Source: Voacanga thouarsii (taxonomy: Eukaryota; Streptophyta; Magnoliopsida; Gentianales; Apocynaceae). Taken from it: a DNA stretch of 64,000 nucleotides. The position numbers were made by a program, and so were the translations under genes. The stretch spans positions 1,488,001-1,552,000 of the forward strand of contig JANUWF010001942.1 in NCBI GenBank assembly GCA_026120185.1, read 5' to 3'. This document shows positions 23,986-35,164 of this stretch, one piece after another. Within the stretch, counting starts at the first letter, position 1. Each line of letters starts with the position of its first letter. Below the pieces are notes generated by a model. It made no database searches. It was given only the letters and a program-made list of their open reading frames with translations, and was not told the DNA's origin.

Positions 23986-24694
23986 TGTTGATATCAAAAT
24001 AGGGAGCCGATGCAAATGGGAATCGGCTTCGTCTCCGACAATCACAAATGATCCGATATGGTGCAACAGAAAATGGTATCAGATCGTTTTGAATCAGGGA
24101 CTGGGTTGCTTGAGCTTACTATAGAAAGGGCTCAAGAAGGTCAGCTGAGAACGCTAAACGGAAGGACTTTTCTCGGAGAATAGAATGATATTTGTATTAA
24201 TCGGCTTAACGGGAAGTACAGAACAAGTGCTGATATTGAAAATACGAACAGAAACTGTAAGAAAAAATTGTAAACAATGCTAGTAAAGAGAAGCTAGAAC
24301 AAAGCAGTAAGAAAGCTGTAAAGAATTAAAATTCTAGGCTAGAAAGTTGGAAATGATGATAAGGAAAAAGAAAATGAAATTGAATTCTGTTGATTGATGA
24401 GTTAATTTCTTGTCCTTGATTCTGGGCGATGCTCCTCATTTTATACTCGCTGCGAACGAGCCACTAACAGAACGTGGAGTTACTTTCGGCCAAATAGTGC
24501 CTCCAACGATCATGCAGAATTCTTGCACCAAAAGATCGGGAATCTGTTTTTCCTTCTTATCGGCCCCGTTGTGCCGATGTTGATCATGGCTATCGGCTGT
24601 TCGAAAGGTTGACTTTATCAGTTCGTCCCCATTTATCAAATCGGCATCGGCTTGAAGTAATCGTTGCGTCGACTCGGCAAAGTTGACGTCAACA
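23986..24694 (-). repeat. Element G 5' LTR
   Basis: 709 bp, pair of 13737-14445, TG...CA ends, followed by the CCATC duplication at 24695-24699. Confidence 0.95.
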
Positions 24695-24699
24695 CCATC

Positions 24700-25350
24700 A
24701 AAATAGCATAATTCCTATCTTGGTTTTAGCTTGTCTCCCTTGATCAATACATAAGTTGGACAGCCCCATATCTTGAGATGATTCAGACTTAGCTTATGCC
24801 CAGTCCATATCTCATAGGGTGTCCTAGGAACTGACTTGGAAGGCACCAAGTTCAGAATATATGTCGCTATTTCTAGGGCATATCCCTAAAAAAAGACCGA
24901 AAAAGTAGCATAAGCCATCATGCTTCAGACCATTTCCATCAATATCCTGTTATTTCTCTCAGCTACTCCATTCTCCTGGGGTGTCCCCGGTGTAGAGAGT
25001 TGGGATACTATCCTATGATGTTCTATGTAATCCTTGAATTCACTGAGGAGTTACTCTCCACCACGATCCGATCGTAAGATTTTGATTAGTTTACCTGTCC
25101 AACGCTCTATTTCAGCTTTAAACTCTTTGAACTTGTCAAAAGAGTCAGACTTGTGCCTCATCAGGTAGACATAACCAAATCTTATACAATCATTTGTAAA
25201 AGTGATGAAGTACTCAAAATCCCCTCTAGCTGGTGTAGACAAAGGACCACACACATCAGTGTGAACAAGGCACAATATCTCCTTGGCTCTATCAGCCTTT
25301 AGGGGGAATGAGCTTTTGGTCATTTTGCTCATAAGACAGGATTCACACTG
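24700..25350 (-). pseudogene. A1 pol remnant: integrase
   Basis: Minus strand from 25350: 'CESCLMSKMTKSSF' (zinc-finger end), 'LVHTDVCGPLSTPARG' (first Asp), 'KILRSDRGGE' (second Asp), then after a stop 'TPQENGVAERNNRIL' (Glu), 'PRTPYEIWTGHK' and 'LKIWGCPTYVLIKGDK'. The DDE core residues are readable but the frame is closed by stops near 25050, 24940 and 24890. The piece joins 35165 upstream (across A2) and 13730 downstream (across G). Confidence 0.9.
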
Positions 25351-25947
25351 AGGCCTATTGGAATGTATGCCCTCTAGACTAGTTTTCTTATGTAATTATC
25401 GATTTTATTAATAAAAGAATTTATTCTCAAAATTTATTTATGAATTTACATTTTATTTGTCCACGATTTACGTTTGGAAAGGACCCATTGTGTTTAAGTG
25501 ATCCATGCGAATGGTGGTCTTTCACAATAAAGTATGGATCACGGGTTACTTAACACACAAATGTTTATTCATAACCGATTGATGAGAATGGGAATCTCAT
25601 TATATTTAGGTTATTGTGTTATGAATTTCAAATAGGGAATGGCTTACCTTTAGCTAGTGAGTAGTCCACTCACTTCATAGCATGAGCGTATTTCGAATAC
25701 GTAGAATAGGACCTGTAATAGTAGTTTCTAAAAGTACTATTTAGAAGAAACCAGACTATTACTTCTACAGTGTGGACTAATACTCTACCGCTTGAGTATA
25801 AGTTGGTGGTCTGACGAAGCTAAAAGTATGTAATTTGATATGCTGTAGTTAAGGTTCTATCGTAGAGCCAATATACTTGTATGTTAGGTATACGTGACTA
25901 GTTAGTTAAGACAGACTTGTACAAGATAGATTTTGCGCTATATCGCC

Positions 25948-26307
25948 CCTTGTGACTATTCAAATAATCTAAATATCCAGGGCCCTGGAGAACATGTCTT
26001 AGGTGTTTGTTTTAGGGTAGTTCCCTTAGAAAATAGAAACATTCCAAAAGTCGTGAATCATTGGAGTTGAGGTCTAAGGATGGTAGATGTCTTTTAGAGA
26101 GGTGTTAGTATACTCTCTAAACAAACACCTTGTGACTATTCGAATGATCTAAATATCCAAGACCCTGGAGAACATGACTTGGGTGTTTGTTTTAAGGTAG
26201 TTCCCTTAGAAAGTGGAAATATTTCAAGAGTCGTGAATCATTGGACTAGAGGTCTAAGGATGGTAAATGTCTTTTAGAGAGGTGTTAGTATACTCTTCCT
26301 CTCTAAA
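25948..26307 (+). repeat. 180-bp tandem duplication private to the A2 5' LTR
   Basis: Copies start with 'ccttgtgactattc' at 25948 and 26128 and each ends in the 'gaggtgttagtatactct' phrase. The copies have since diverged at several sites. The A2 3' LTR has one copy (about 33838-34015), so the duplication happened after, or during, insertion. Confidence 0.9.
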
Positions 26308-27019
26308 TGTACAGCGATAGGTAGATAGGTATTTTAGTCATTACACATGTAGGTCAGAGACTTTGCTAATGCAGCATTGTCCTTGGGGTTAATATTTCCT
26401 TATGGTGATATCAGGAAGTATTTAAAATGCAAAATATAACTATTTATATAGCAAGGGTATTTGATCATTTTAGAGCTAATGCGATGTGTCTTTTAGTTCC
26501 CGGAATAGCCCATAAGCCTTGATGGGTTTGAGTGAAGGATTTGGTCTTGGATAAAATGGGTTTTATTTTATTCAGGTAGTCTAATTTATTGATTGGGCTA
26601 GAATAAAATAAAAGGCCCAAGAGAGAGAACAAAATAATTATCTAATTTAATTGGTTAATTAATTATTCAAGGCTTAAGCCCAGATTAAATAATTAGAAAT
26701 TAACCTGGGCTTAAATTAGGTATAAGGCTTATTTATTTATCTAGGTTCTTTTGGGGCTTGTTTATTTATTTATGGGCTTTATTAAGTCTAAGATTAAATA
26801 AATAAACTAAAGGCTTGTTATAATCTATAGGCCACCTAGTCCAAGAATAGAAAATAATTAAAGCCTGCCCAATAGCTAGAATGAAATCCACACAGAGGTT
26901 TTAGTTTGGTTTTTAACCCTAGCTATACCTCTATTGATAAGAAAAGTGGAACGCGATGTCAGTTGCTAATGGTGTAGACTGAGTGTTATGAAATAGATAG
27001 AAAATAATACAGCCAGAAT

Positions 27020-27022
<3 letters not shown>

Positions 27023-27067
<45 letters not shown>
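27023..27067 (+). repeat. (CT)n microsatellite in the A2 5' LTR
   Basis: About 22 CT units. On the minus strand it gives a spurious Glu-Arg run. Confidence 0.95.
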
Positions 27068-27071
<4 letters not shown>

Positions 27072-27467
27072 CTTTTTCTCTGGGTGTTGAACAAAGGACA
27101 CAGATACAAGGAACTCTCTTGATACTACTCGATAGCAGATTATCAAGAAGAGATTGAGACCATTCTTCTTCACCTATTGCTCTCACCAGCATGTTCAGGT
27201 GGTGGATATATTTCGGAAGCCCAAAGGCTTAGCGTTGATGAGACGAAGCCGAAGAATCACAGGACAGCAACCAGAATTATCGACCAGAAAGGAACCAGAG
27301 ACTTCTAGCATTCAACAAGAAGTGGTCCAGACATCTTCTTCCGTGCCAACACGGTCATTTAAACGCAGAGGTATTAAAATTTTAAAAACTCTTCTGCTGC
27401 TATTGTTTCTGCTGTTGTTATCTGTCTTACATGCTTTTGTGATTTATTTTGTCACATTACACCTTCA

Positions 27468-27483
27468 ATTGGTATTAGAGCAT
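27468..27483 (+). promoter_or_regulatory. Primer-binding site of element A2
   Basis: 'attggtattagagcat' begins right after the LTR's CA. It complements the 3' end of plant initiator methionine tRNA except for one change (TATTAG for TATCAG). Confidence 0.9.
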
Positions 27484-29380
27484 GAGGCTTATATAGCAAT
27501 ATAGGAAGCATGGTAGTTAATAAAACTAGCCAACGATTGTTTGATATTGTTCTGTGAACCTTTGCTTTTTATGGTATGGGATAGATGGCTCTGTAAGTCT
27601 CATTGTTGAGACATAGGCTACTGTAATCTACTATTTTTTTAGATGAAACGTGTAAGCCCACTATTTTAAGGGTATAGGCGATTGTTTAGTTTTGTAATGA
27701 GTCGTTTTTCGAGTCTATAAGTGGCGCTATAGAAATTACAGAAGAAAACCAAATAAAATTGCACGAAAAATGAAGAAGAAGACATCACTGTTCATCAGCT
27801 CAAGGAGACGAGCTGAGACAAGCCGAGACAAGAGGCGAAGCCGAGCCGTGCCGCATTCTGTGAAAAGAGCCAAAGCCGCAGCTTGGAGCCGCAGCCGGGC
27901 CCGAGTTGGCCTGGGCTCCATGGCGCACGCGAGGAAGGTTTGCTCACGGAAGCGCTAGATTCCACACAGTGCGCGTGGGGAAGGCTTCCTCGCGGAAGTG
28001 CTGGTTTTCCTCGTGGATATACAATTTGCAATTCGAATTGGAAATTGCAAATTGCAATTGCGGCAGGTCGCGGGACAACCATGATGGGTTGGTTGCAGAT
28101 GGTCCACAAGTTGGTGGGCTCAAGCAAACAGCTATCCAATGTGACGGGTGCATGAAGATCAAAGGAATTTAATTAATTATTTTCCTTGTAATTTTTCATG
28201 CATTTTCTTTTTTGTTTTAGGTCCCATACCAGGAAAAGTTATTATTTTTGCAATAGTTAATATTCATGGAATATTTTTGCATGAAAAATAATAGTAAGGG
28301 ATTTTAGGATTAAACAAGACCATTAATTAATTAATATGTTTTATTCTATTATTTGGACACTTAGTTTTAAAAAATAGGAAAAGTATGAAAACGTCTACTG
28401 TTTTCTAGCATGCTATTTATTTTGGATACCTATGTGCACGTTTTCTCAAAGACTAAAGCCTTTGGGAATTTTTGACAAAGAAAAACATTTTTTTAAAATT
28501 AAATGGTTAATTTTAATTCGAACAAAAATTAATTCTTGGTTATTTTCTCAAACGTTTTATCCTTAACATAGAAAATATTTTGGATTTAGATATTTTTGTG
28601 AGTTAAAATAGAAAACCATTTTGATTTTTTTTTAACAAGAAAAATTATTTTTGTCAAATTAAACTTGAGATCAATATCTCTGGAAAGTTTTATTGGATAT
28701 TTTTGAAATTATTAAGTTTATTAACTTAAATAAAATTAATCCATGAAAAAATTTCCCAAAGGGTATAAACCTTGACATAAAAATTTATATGGGTATAGAT
28801 ATTTTATTTTTGAGTTAAAAAAACTTAATTAAAATTTTCAAAGGATATTTTTTCAAGGAAACCCTTATTTTAAAAAACTAAGTGGGAGAGGGGTTACAAT
28901 AGCTCCACGGCTTCCATCACGATCCTCATTAGTGATCGTGGATCTCTTCGCATTACCTTGGGAGTGAACCCGTATAGGATGGAGATACCACAAGGATCTA
29001 AAACTAATGGATAGATATAATTAATCACCCGGGACACATGCTATGATTGTCCAGCCCATGTTGGAGGTTATAGTACGAGGAATATCCATAGGAAATGAGA
29101 AAAACCGACCATCCCACGATGGAGTCATCTTTTAGATCATTACCTAGAAGGAAAATTAATTTGTGGTGATTAATATATTTAGCTTAAGAAACTGTTAATC
29201 CTCTTCCCAAGAAACTATGTTAGTTTTCCTAAGAGCTAAATTAATCATATTAAATATAATAGTGATAGGGTTAACTGTTATTGAATTTAATATAAGGATA
29301 AAGTACATAAATTATTTTTGTTTTTCCACAAACTAAGATTTCTTTTTTTTTTTTTACTTTTCAGAAATAGTTTGTGAAGA
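27484..29380 (+). other. A2 untranslated leader with a GC-rich island
   Basis: No gag-like frame. Positions 27770-28080 are strikingly GC-rich with overlapping open frames on both strands, then the DNA becomes AT-rich up to gag. The matching place in A1 (37680-37930) is also GC-rich, so this is an old leader feature. A perfect 12-bp inverted repeat with a 9-nt loop lies at 28022-28054. The frames are not taken as genes because none is shared between the two elements. Confidence 0.6.
28022..28054 (+). repeat. Perfect 12-bp hairpin in the A2 leader
   Basis: CAATTTGCAATT (28022-28033) pairs with AATTGCAAATTG (28043-28054) around a 9-nt loop, and a third partial copy, 'aattgcaattg', follows directly. 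Confidence 0.85.
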
Positions 29381-30130
29381 TTCTTTTAGTCCTTTGGTCG
29401 TTATTCTCCATGAGAATAAGCTAACAAGTCCAAATTATGTGAACTGAAAAAGGAACTTAGACATAATACTCACTACTGAGGAGTATAAGTATGTCCTCGA
29501 CGAAACCTACCCTGTTATTGGGAGGGTTCCACCATTGATGAGCACGAGGCTGAGAAGGCATGGAATAAGGCTGACAAGATGGCTCGTTGCTACATATTAG
29601 CCTCCATGTCTAATGTGCACCAATCTAAACACTAGCACATGGCCACTGCGTATGACATTAGCATTTCGTTAGCTACAATGTTCGCTGATAAGAGCCGGCC
29701 CGCATGGCAAGAAGCTCTTAGGACGATCATCAATACTAAGATGGCTGAGAGAGCATCAGTCAGAGAGTATATGCTCAAGATGATTGCTATTTTCGAGGAA
29801 GCAAAAGTCTTAGGGGCTGTTATTGACCCGAGAGCTAAGTAGACATAGTTCTCAAATCTCTTCCGGGCTCTTTTACTCAATTTAAGTTAAATTATAACAT
29901 GAATTAACCAAGTTAATGAAAGATCTCCAAGTGGCAAAAAAGGTCATGAAGCCATAATCCAAGGCTATGATTGTCAGAGGTTCTTCTTTTAGAACTAAGT
30001 TCAAGAAGAAGAAGGAAAATGCACCGGCCTAGCCCAAGAACCAGCCCAACAAGCCAAAGGGTAAGTGCTTCAAGTGTAGGCAGAAGGGACACTAGAAAAA
30101 GGAGTGTCCAGAGCTTCAAGTCAAGAAAAA
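29381..30130 (+). pseudogene. A2 gag
   Basis: 'EAEKAWNKADKMARCYILASMS' (about 29545-29610), then 'MATAYDISISLATMFADKSRPAWQEALRTI' (from 29639) and 'AIFEEAKVLGAVIDPRAK' match the A1 gag (36516-35918). A CCHC knuckle 'CFKCRQKGH.KKEC' lies at about 30067-30108 with a stop after the His. Numerous stops; the N-terminus is decayed. Confidence 0.85.
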
Positions 30131-30179
30131 CCCTACAAGTATTATTCTCCTCTATCTAGAGTCAGTTTCAATGGTTAGA

Positions 30180-33100
30180 TCAACTTCTACTTAGATTGTT
30201 GATTCTGAAGCCACTGATCATATCTATAACTCCTTACAGGGTTTAGGAAGATAAGTAGACTCTAGAAGGGCGAGCATAGACTACGAGTAGGAAATGGAGC
30301 ACAAGTATGGGCTATTGCAGTGGGAGAGTTGGATCTTGTTTTTTATTATAATAGAGTAGTTTTTTTTTAAGGATATTTTATATGTACCCTATTTTAAACA
30401 GAATTTGATTTTAGTTGCAAAGCTAATAAATCATGGATATTCTGTTTCTTTCTATTCTGATATTTTTATCAATAGATATGGAGAAGTTTTATGTACAAGG
30501 CACATGTATGGAAACTTATTCTTCTTAAATCTTACAAATAATCAAATAAATAATGCTCAATCTGAACCTTTAAGTAAGAAGAGAAAGACCAATGTCAATA
30601 ACTCATAACTTTGGCATCTAAGGTTGGGTCATATTAACTCAACCAAGATTTAGAGGTTAATCCATGATGGGCCCTTGGACTCATTAAGATTAGAAAGTTG
30701 GCCTCAGTGTGAACCCTGACTTATGGGAAAAATGACCAAAAAGTCATTCACCTAAAAGACTGATAGAGCCAAGGAGATATTGGACTTTGTTCACACTGAT
30801 GTGTAGGGTCCTTTGTCTATACCAGCTAGAAGGGGTTTTGAGTACTTCATCATTTTCACGGATGATTTTACAAGGTTTGGTTATGTTTACCTAATGAGGG
30901 CAAATCTGACTCTTTTGATAAGTTCAAAGAGTTTAAGGTTAAAGTGGAGCATCGGACAGATAAACTAATCAAAACCTTACGATCGGATTGTGGTAAAGAG
31001 TACCTCCTCGGTGAATTCAAGGATTACATGGTATATCATGGGATAGTATCCCAACTCTCTGCATCGGGGATACCCCAGTAGAATGGAGTAGCTAAGAGAA
31101 GGAATAGGACATTGATGGAAATGGTCCGAAGTATGATGTCTCATGCTACTCTTTCAATCTCTTTTTGAGGATATACCTTGGAAACAACAGCATATATTCT
31201 GAACTTAGTATCTTCCAAGTCAGTACCTAGGACTCCCTATGAGATGTGGACTGGACTTACACCCAGTCTAAATCATCTCAAGATATGGGGCTGTCCAACT
31301 TATGTACTGATCAAATGAGACAAGCTAGATCCAAGATTAAAATTATGCTATTTTGTTGGGTATCCAAAAGGGACAAAAGGAGGTTACTTTTATCATCCTA
31401 AGGAGCATAAAGTACTAGTAAGTACTAATGCTAGATATTTGGAGGATGATTAAAGTACTTCCACTAAAGGTTCGACAAGGTTGGAACTCAAGGAAAAGTT
31501 ATCTTCAGAATCAACTTCTTCAGACTGAATTATGGAACAAGAAGAGGCACAGCCTTAAAAACCTATACAAATGGAGCCTTGTCATAGTGGGAGGGTATCT
31601 AGGGTTCCAGAAAGAAGGACTGGAGGGGCTTTCGAGTTGGTCTCTGACCATCAGGAATAAGATCCCACTAGATACGTGGAGGCTATTGCTGATGCCGATG
31701 CAAATCTATGGCATGAAGCAATGAAAGCCAAAATTGAGTCTATATACTTCAATCAGATTTGGGATCCTGTAGCTTCACCTTAAGGGATAAAACTCATTGG
31801 GTGTAAGTGGGTATACAAAAGGAAGAAGGGAGTAGATGAGAAAGTAGAAACCTCCAAAGTTAGGCTTATGGCAAAAGGGTATACTCAGAAAGAGAAAATC
31901 GATTATAAGAAAACCTTTTCCCCGATAGCCATACATAAGTCTATCCGTATCCTTCTTGCCATCGCATGTCATTATGACTACGAGATATGACAAATGAATG
32001 TCAAGACGGCATTTCTTAATGGCCATCTTAGTGAAGACATCTATATCTCCCAACTGGAAGGTTTTATTGCTAAAGGCCAAGAACATATAGTTTACAAGCT
32101 TAAGAAGTCCATTTATGGACTTAAGCAGGCATCTAGAGTATGGAACATTGATTTTGATGAGACTATAAAGTCTCACGGTTTTATTTAAAATGATGATGAA
32201 TCATGCGTGTACAGGAAATTGGAAGGCATAAATGTGGTTTTTCTTATCCTGTATGTCAGAGACATTCTACTTATTGGGAATGCTGTAGGAACATTATCAT
32301 CTACTAAAGTTTAGCTGTCTAGTCAATTCAGTATGAAGGACTTAGGAGATGCCAGTTACATTCTCGGGATTAAGCTTCTTAGAAATAGGAAGCAGAGAAT
32401 GTTAGGATCGTCTCAAGAGACATACATTGACAAGATGCTGGCTAAGTTCAGCATGGACTCATACAAGGGAGCTCTAAACCCCTGTAGAGATGGATTATCT
32501 TTTTGTTCAAAAGACTGTCCTTAGTCCCAAGAAGGAAAAGATAGAATTAGTAGGATTCCCTACACTTCGGCTGTGGGAAGTCTCATCTACGCCATGCTGT
32601 GCACTAGGCCAGATATCTACTTTGCTGTAGGCTTAGTTAGCAAATATCAGTCAAACCCTGGAGAGATTTATTGGCGAGCTATAAAGCATATTCTCAAGTA
32701 CCTCAAAAGTAACAGAGATTATATGCCAATTTACAAGTCTGATGGCTTAGTTCCTACTGGATACACAGACTCAGACTTCCAGGCAAATAAAGATGAGAGA
32801 AAATCCACAAGTAGATATGTCTTCACCTTGTCTGGAGGAGTATCAAGCAATCTTGCATTGCTGACTCAACCATGGAAGTTGAGTATATGGCAGCTTCGGA
32901 GGCATTCAAGGAAGCAGTCTGGCTTTGAAAGTTCCTTTTAGAACTTAGAGTCGTGCCACACATGGACAGACCGATTGTGGTGTACTGCGACAACACTGGA
33001 GCAGTCTCGCAATCTAAAGAACCCAAGAACCACAAGAAGGGGAAGCACATTGAGAGAAAGTACCACCTGATCCGAGATTTCATCCAGAGATGGAAAATCA

Positions 33101-33219
33101 TGGTAGAACAGATAGTCTTGGAGAACAACCTAGCAGATCCTTTCACTAAGGCTTTGGCTGAGAGAGTCTTCAAGAGACACTTAGACGTCATAAGAGTGGG
33201 CACCTACAGACTTTCTTAG
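30180..33219 (+). pseudogene. A2 pol: protease, integrase, RT, RNase H
   Basis: Protease 'IVDSEATDHIYNS' (about 30200; Gly of DSG changed to Glu). Integrase 'FVHTDV.GPLSIPARRG' (30790), 'LRSDCGKEYL' (30980), 'NGVAKRRNRTLMEMV' (31085). RT 'LMAKGYTQKEKIDYKKTFSPIA' region (31865), 'VKTAFLNGHLSEDIYI' (32000), 'YKLKKSIYGLKQASRVWN' (32092). The catalytic box at about 32252 reads YVRD, so the first catalytic Asp is lost. RNase H 'GYTDSDFQANKDERKSTS' (32760), 'VVYCDNTGAVSQS' (32980) and C-terminal 'LADPFTKALAERVFKRHLD' to 33219. At least ten stops are spread across it. Confidence 0.92.
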
Positions 33220-33240
33220 TCCTAGAGTGTAAGTGGAGAT

Positions 33241-35159
33241 TGTTGGAATGTATGCCCTCTAGACTAGTTTTCTTATGTAATTATCGATTTTATTAATAAA
33301 AGAATTTATTCTCAAAATTTGTTTGTGAATTTACATTTTATTTGTCCACGATTTACGTTTGGAAATGACCCATTGTGTTTAAGTAAGTGATCCATATGAA
33401 TGGTGGTCTTTCACAATAAAGTATGGATCACGGGTTACTTAACACATAGACGTTTGTTCTTAACCGATTGATGAGAATGGGAATCTCATCATGTTTAGGT
33501 TATTATCTTATGAATTCCAAATCGGGAATGGCTTACCTTTAGCCAATAAGTAATCCATTCACTTCATAGCATTAGCGTATTTCGAATACGTAGAACATGA
33601 CCTGTAATAGTGGTTTCTAGAAGTACTATTTAGAAGAAACCCAAACTATTACTGCTACAGTGTGGACTAATACTCTACCGTTTAAGTATGAGTTAGTGGT
33701 TTGACAAAGCTGAAAGCATGTACTTTGATATATTGTAGTTAAGGTTCTATCGTAAAGCCGATATACTAGTATGTTAGGTAAATGTGACTAATTAGCTAAG
33801 ACAGACTTGTACAAGATAGCTTCTGCACTATATCACCCCTTGTGATTGTTCGAATGATCTAAATATCCAGGGCCCTAAAGAACATGACTTGGGTATTTGC
33901 TTTAGGGTAGTTCTCTTAGAAAGCGGAAACATTCCAGGAGTCGTAAATTATTGGACTAGAGGTCTAAAGATGGTAGATGTCTTTTAGAGAGGTGTTAGTA
34001 CACTCTTTCTCTCTAAATGTACGGCGATGCATAGAGGAGTATTTTAGTCATTATACCTGTTGGTCGGAGACTTTGCTAATGTAGTATTGTCCTTAGGATC
34101 AATATTTCCTTATGGTGATATTAAGAAGTATTTAAAATGTAAAATACATCTATTCATATAGCAAGGGTATTTTGGTCATTTTAGTAGCTAAGGTGATATA
34201 TCTTTTAGTCCCCGGAATAGCCCATAAGTCTTGATGGGTTTGAGTGAAGGATTTGGTCTTAGATAAAATGGGTTTTGTTTTATTCAGGTAGCCTAATTTA
34301 TTTATTGGGCTAAAATAAAATAAAAGGCCCAAGAGAGAGAATAAAATATTACCTAATTTAATTGGTTGATTAATTATTCAAGGCTTGAGCCCAGATTGAA
34401 TAATTAGAAATTAACATGGACTTAAATTAGGTATAAGGCTTGTTTATTTATCTGGGTTCTTTTTGGGCTTGTTTATTTAATTATAGGTTTTATTAAGTCC
34501 AAGATTAAATAAATAAATTAAAGACTTGTTATACTCTATAGGCCACCTAGTCCAAGAATAGAAAATAATTAAAGCCGGCCCAATAGCTAGAACGAAATCC
34601 ACACAGAGGTTTTGGTTTGGTTTTTAACCCTAGCTATACCTCTATTGATAAAAAAAAAAAAAGTGGAACGCAATGTCAGTTGCTAATGGTATAGACTGAG
34701 TGTTACAAAATAGATAGAAAATAATACGGCCAGAATTCCTCTCTCCCTTTCTCTCATGCTTTTTCTCTGGGTGTCAAACAGAGGACACAGATATAGGGAA
34801 CTTTCTTGATACTGCTCAATAGCAGATCATCAAGAAGAGATTGATACCATTCTTCTTAACCTATTGCTCTCACCAGCATTTTCAGGTGATGGATATATTT
34901 CGGAATCCCAAAGGCTTAGCGTTGATGAGATGAAGCCGAAGGATCGCAAGACAACAACCATAATTATCGACCAGAAGGGAACCAGAGACTTCTAGTATTC
35001 AGTAAGAAGTGGTCCAGATATCTTCTTTCGTGCCAACAAGGTCATTTAAATTAAACACAGAGGTATTAAAATTTTAAAAGCTCTTCCGCTACTATTGTTT
35101 CTGCAGTTTTTGTCTGTCTTGCATACTTTTGTGATTTATTTTGCCATATTACACCTTCA
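33241..35159 (+). repeat. Element A2 3' LTR
   Basis: 1919 bp, starts TGTTGGAATG right after 'aagtggagat', the polypurine tract, and ends CTTCA before the AGGCC duplication. Confidence 0.93.
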
Positions 35160-35164
35160 AGGCC

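Larger units (their letters stand above)
13737..24694 (-). mobile_element. Tat-lineage Ty3/gypsy element G with antisense PMD cargo
   Basis: Flanked by perfect CCATC (13732-13736 and 24695-24699). Each LTR is 709 bp and has TG...CA ends. Excising it restores the A1 integrase-RT linker frame 'LCYF.GYPK', seen intact in A2 at about 31345. On the minus strand: 5' LTR, primer site, gag, protease, RT, RNase H, a second archaeal-type RNase H, integrase, then a plus-strand gene, then the polypurine tract and 3' LTR. The dual RNase H and extra antisense gene fit the Tat lineage. I count about 17 mismatches in the first 220 bp of the LTR pair, mostly transitions, so the element is not recent. Confidence 0.95.
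25356..27467 (+). repeat. Element A2 5' LTR
   Basis: 2112 bp against 1919 bp for the 3' LTR. Most of the surplus is a 180-bp tandem duplication (25948-26300). A (CT)n run lies at 27023-27067 near the U5 side; the 3' LTR has only a short CT tract there. Confidence 0.93.
25356..35159 (+). mobile_element. Ty1/copia element A2 (plus strand), inserted in A1
   Basis: Flanked by perfect AGGCC (25351-25355, 35160-35164). Removing it rejoins the A1 integrase N-terminus ('gaaagttggcctcagtgtgaa' reads through both in A2 and in joined A1). Its LTRs are 25356-27467 and 33241-35159; the 5' one begins TATTGG (TG to TA). The primer site, leader, gag, protease, integrase, RT and RNase H are in order on the plus strand. 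It is the same family as A1 but in opposite orientation. Every coding part carries stops. Confidence 0.95.

Noticed and set aside
26931..27173. Minus-strand frame with Glu-Arg repeats
   Set aside because: Product of the (CT)n tract in the A2 5' LTR.
27770..28172. Several overlapping frames of 60-115 codons on both strands in the GC-rich A2 leader
   Set aside because: GC-rich DNA lacks stops by composition; the frames overlap on opposite strands and are not shared with A1.
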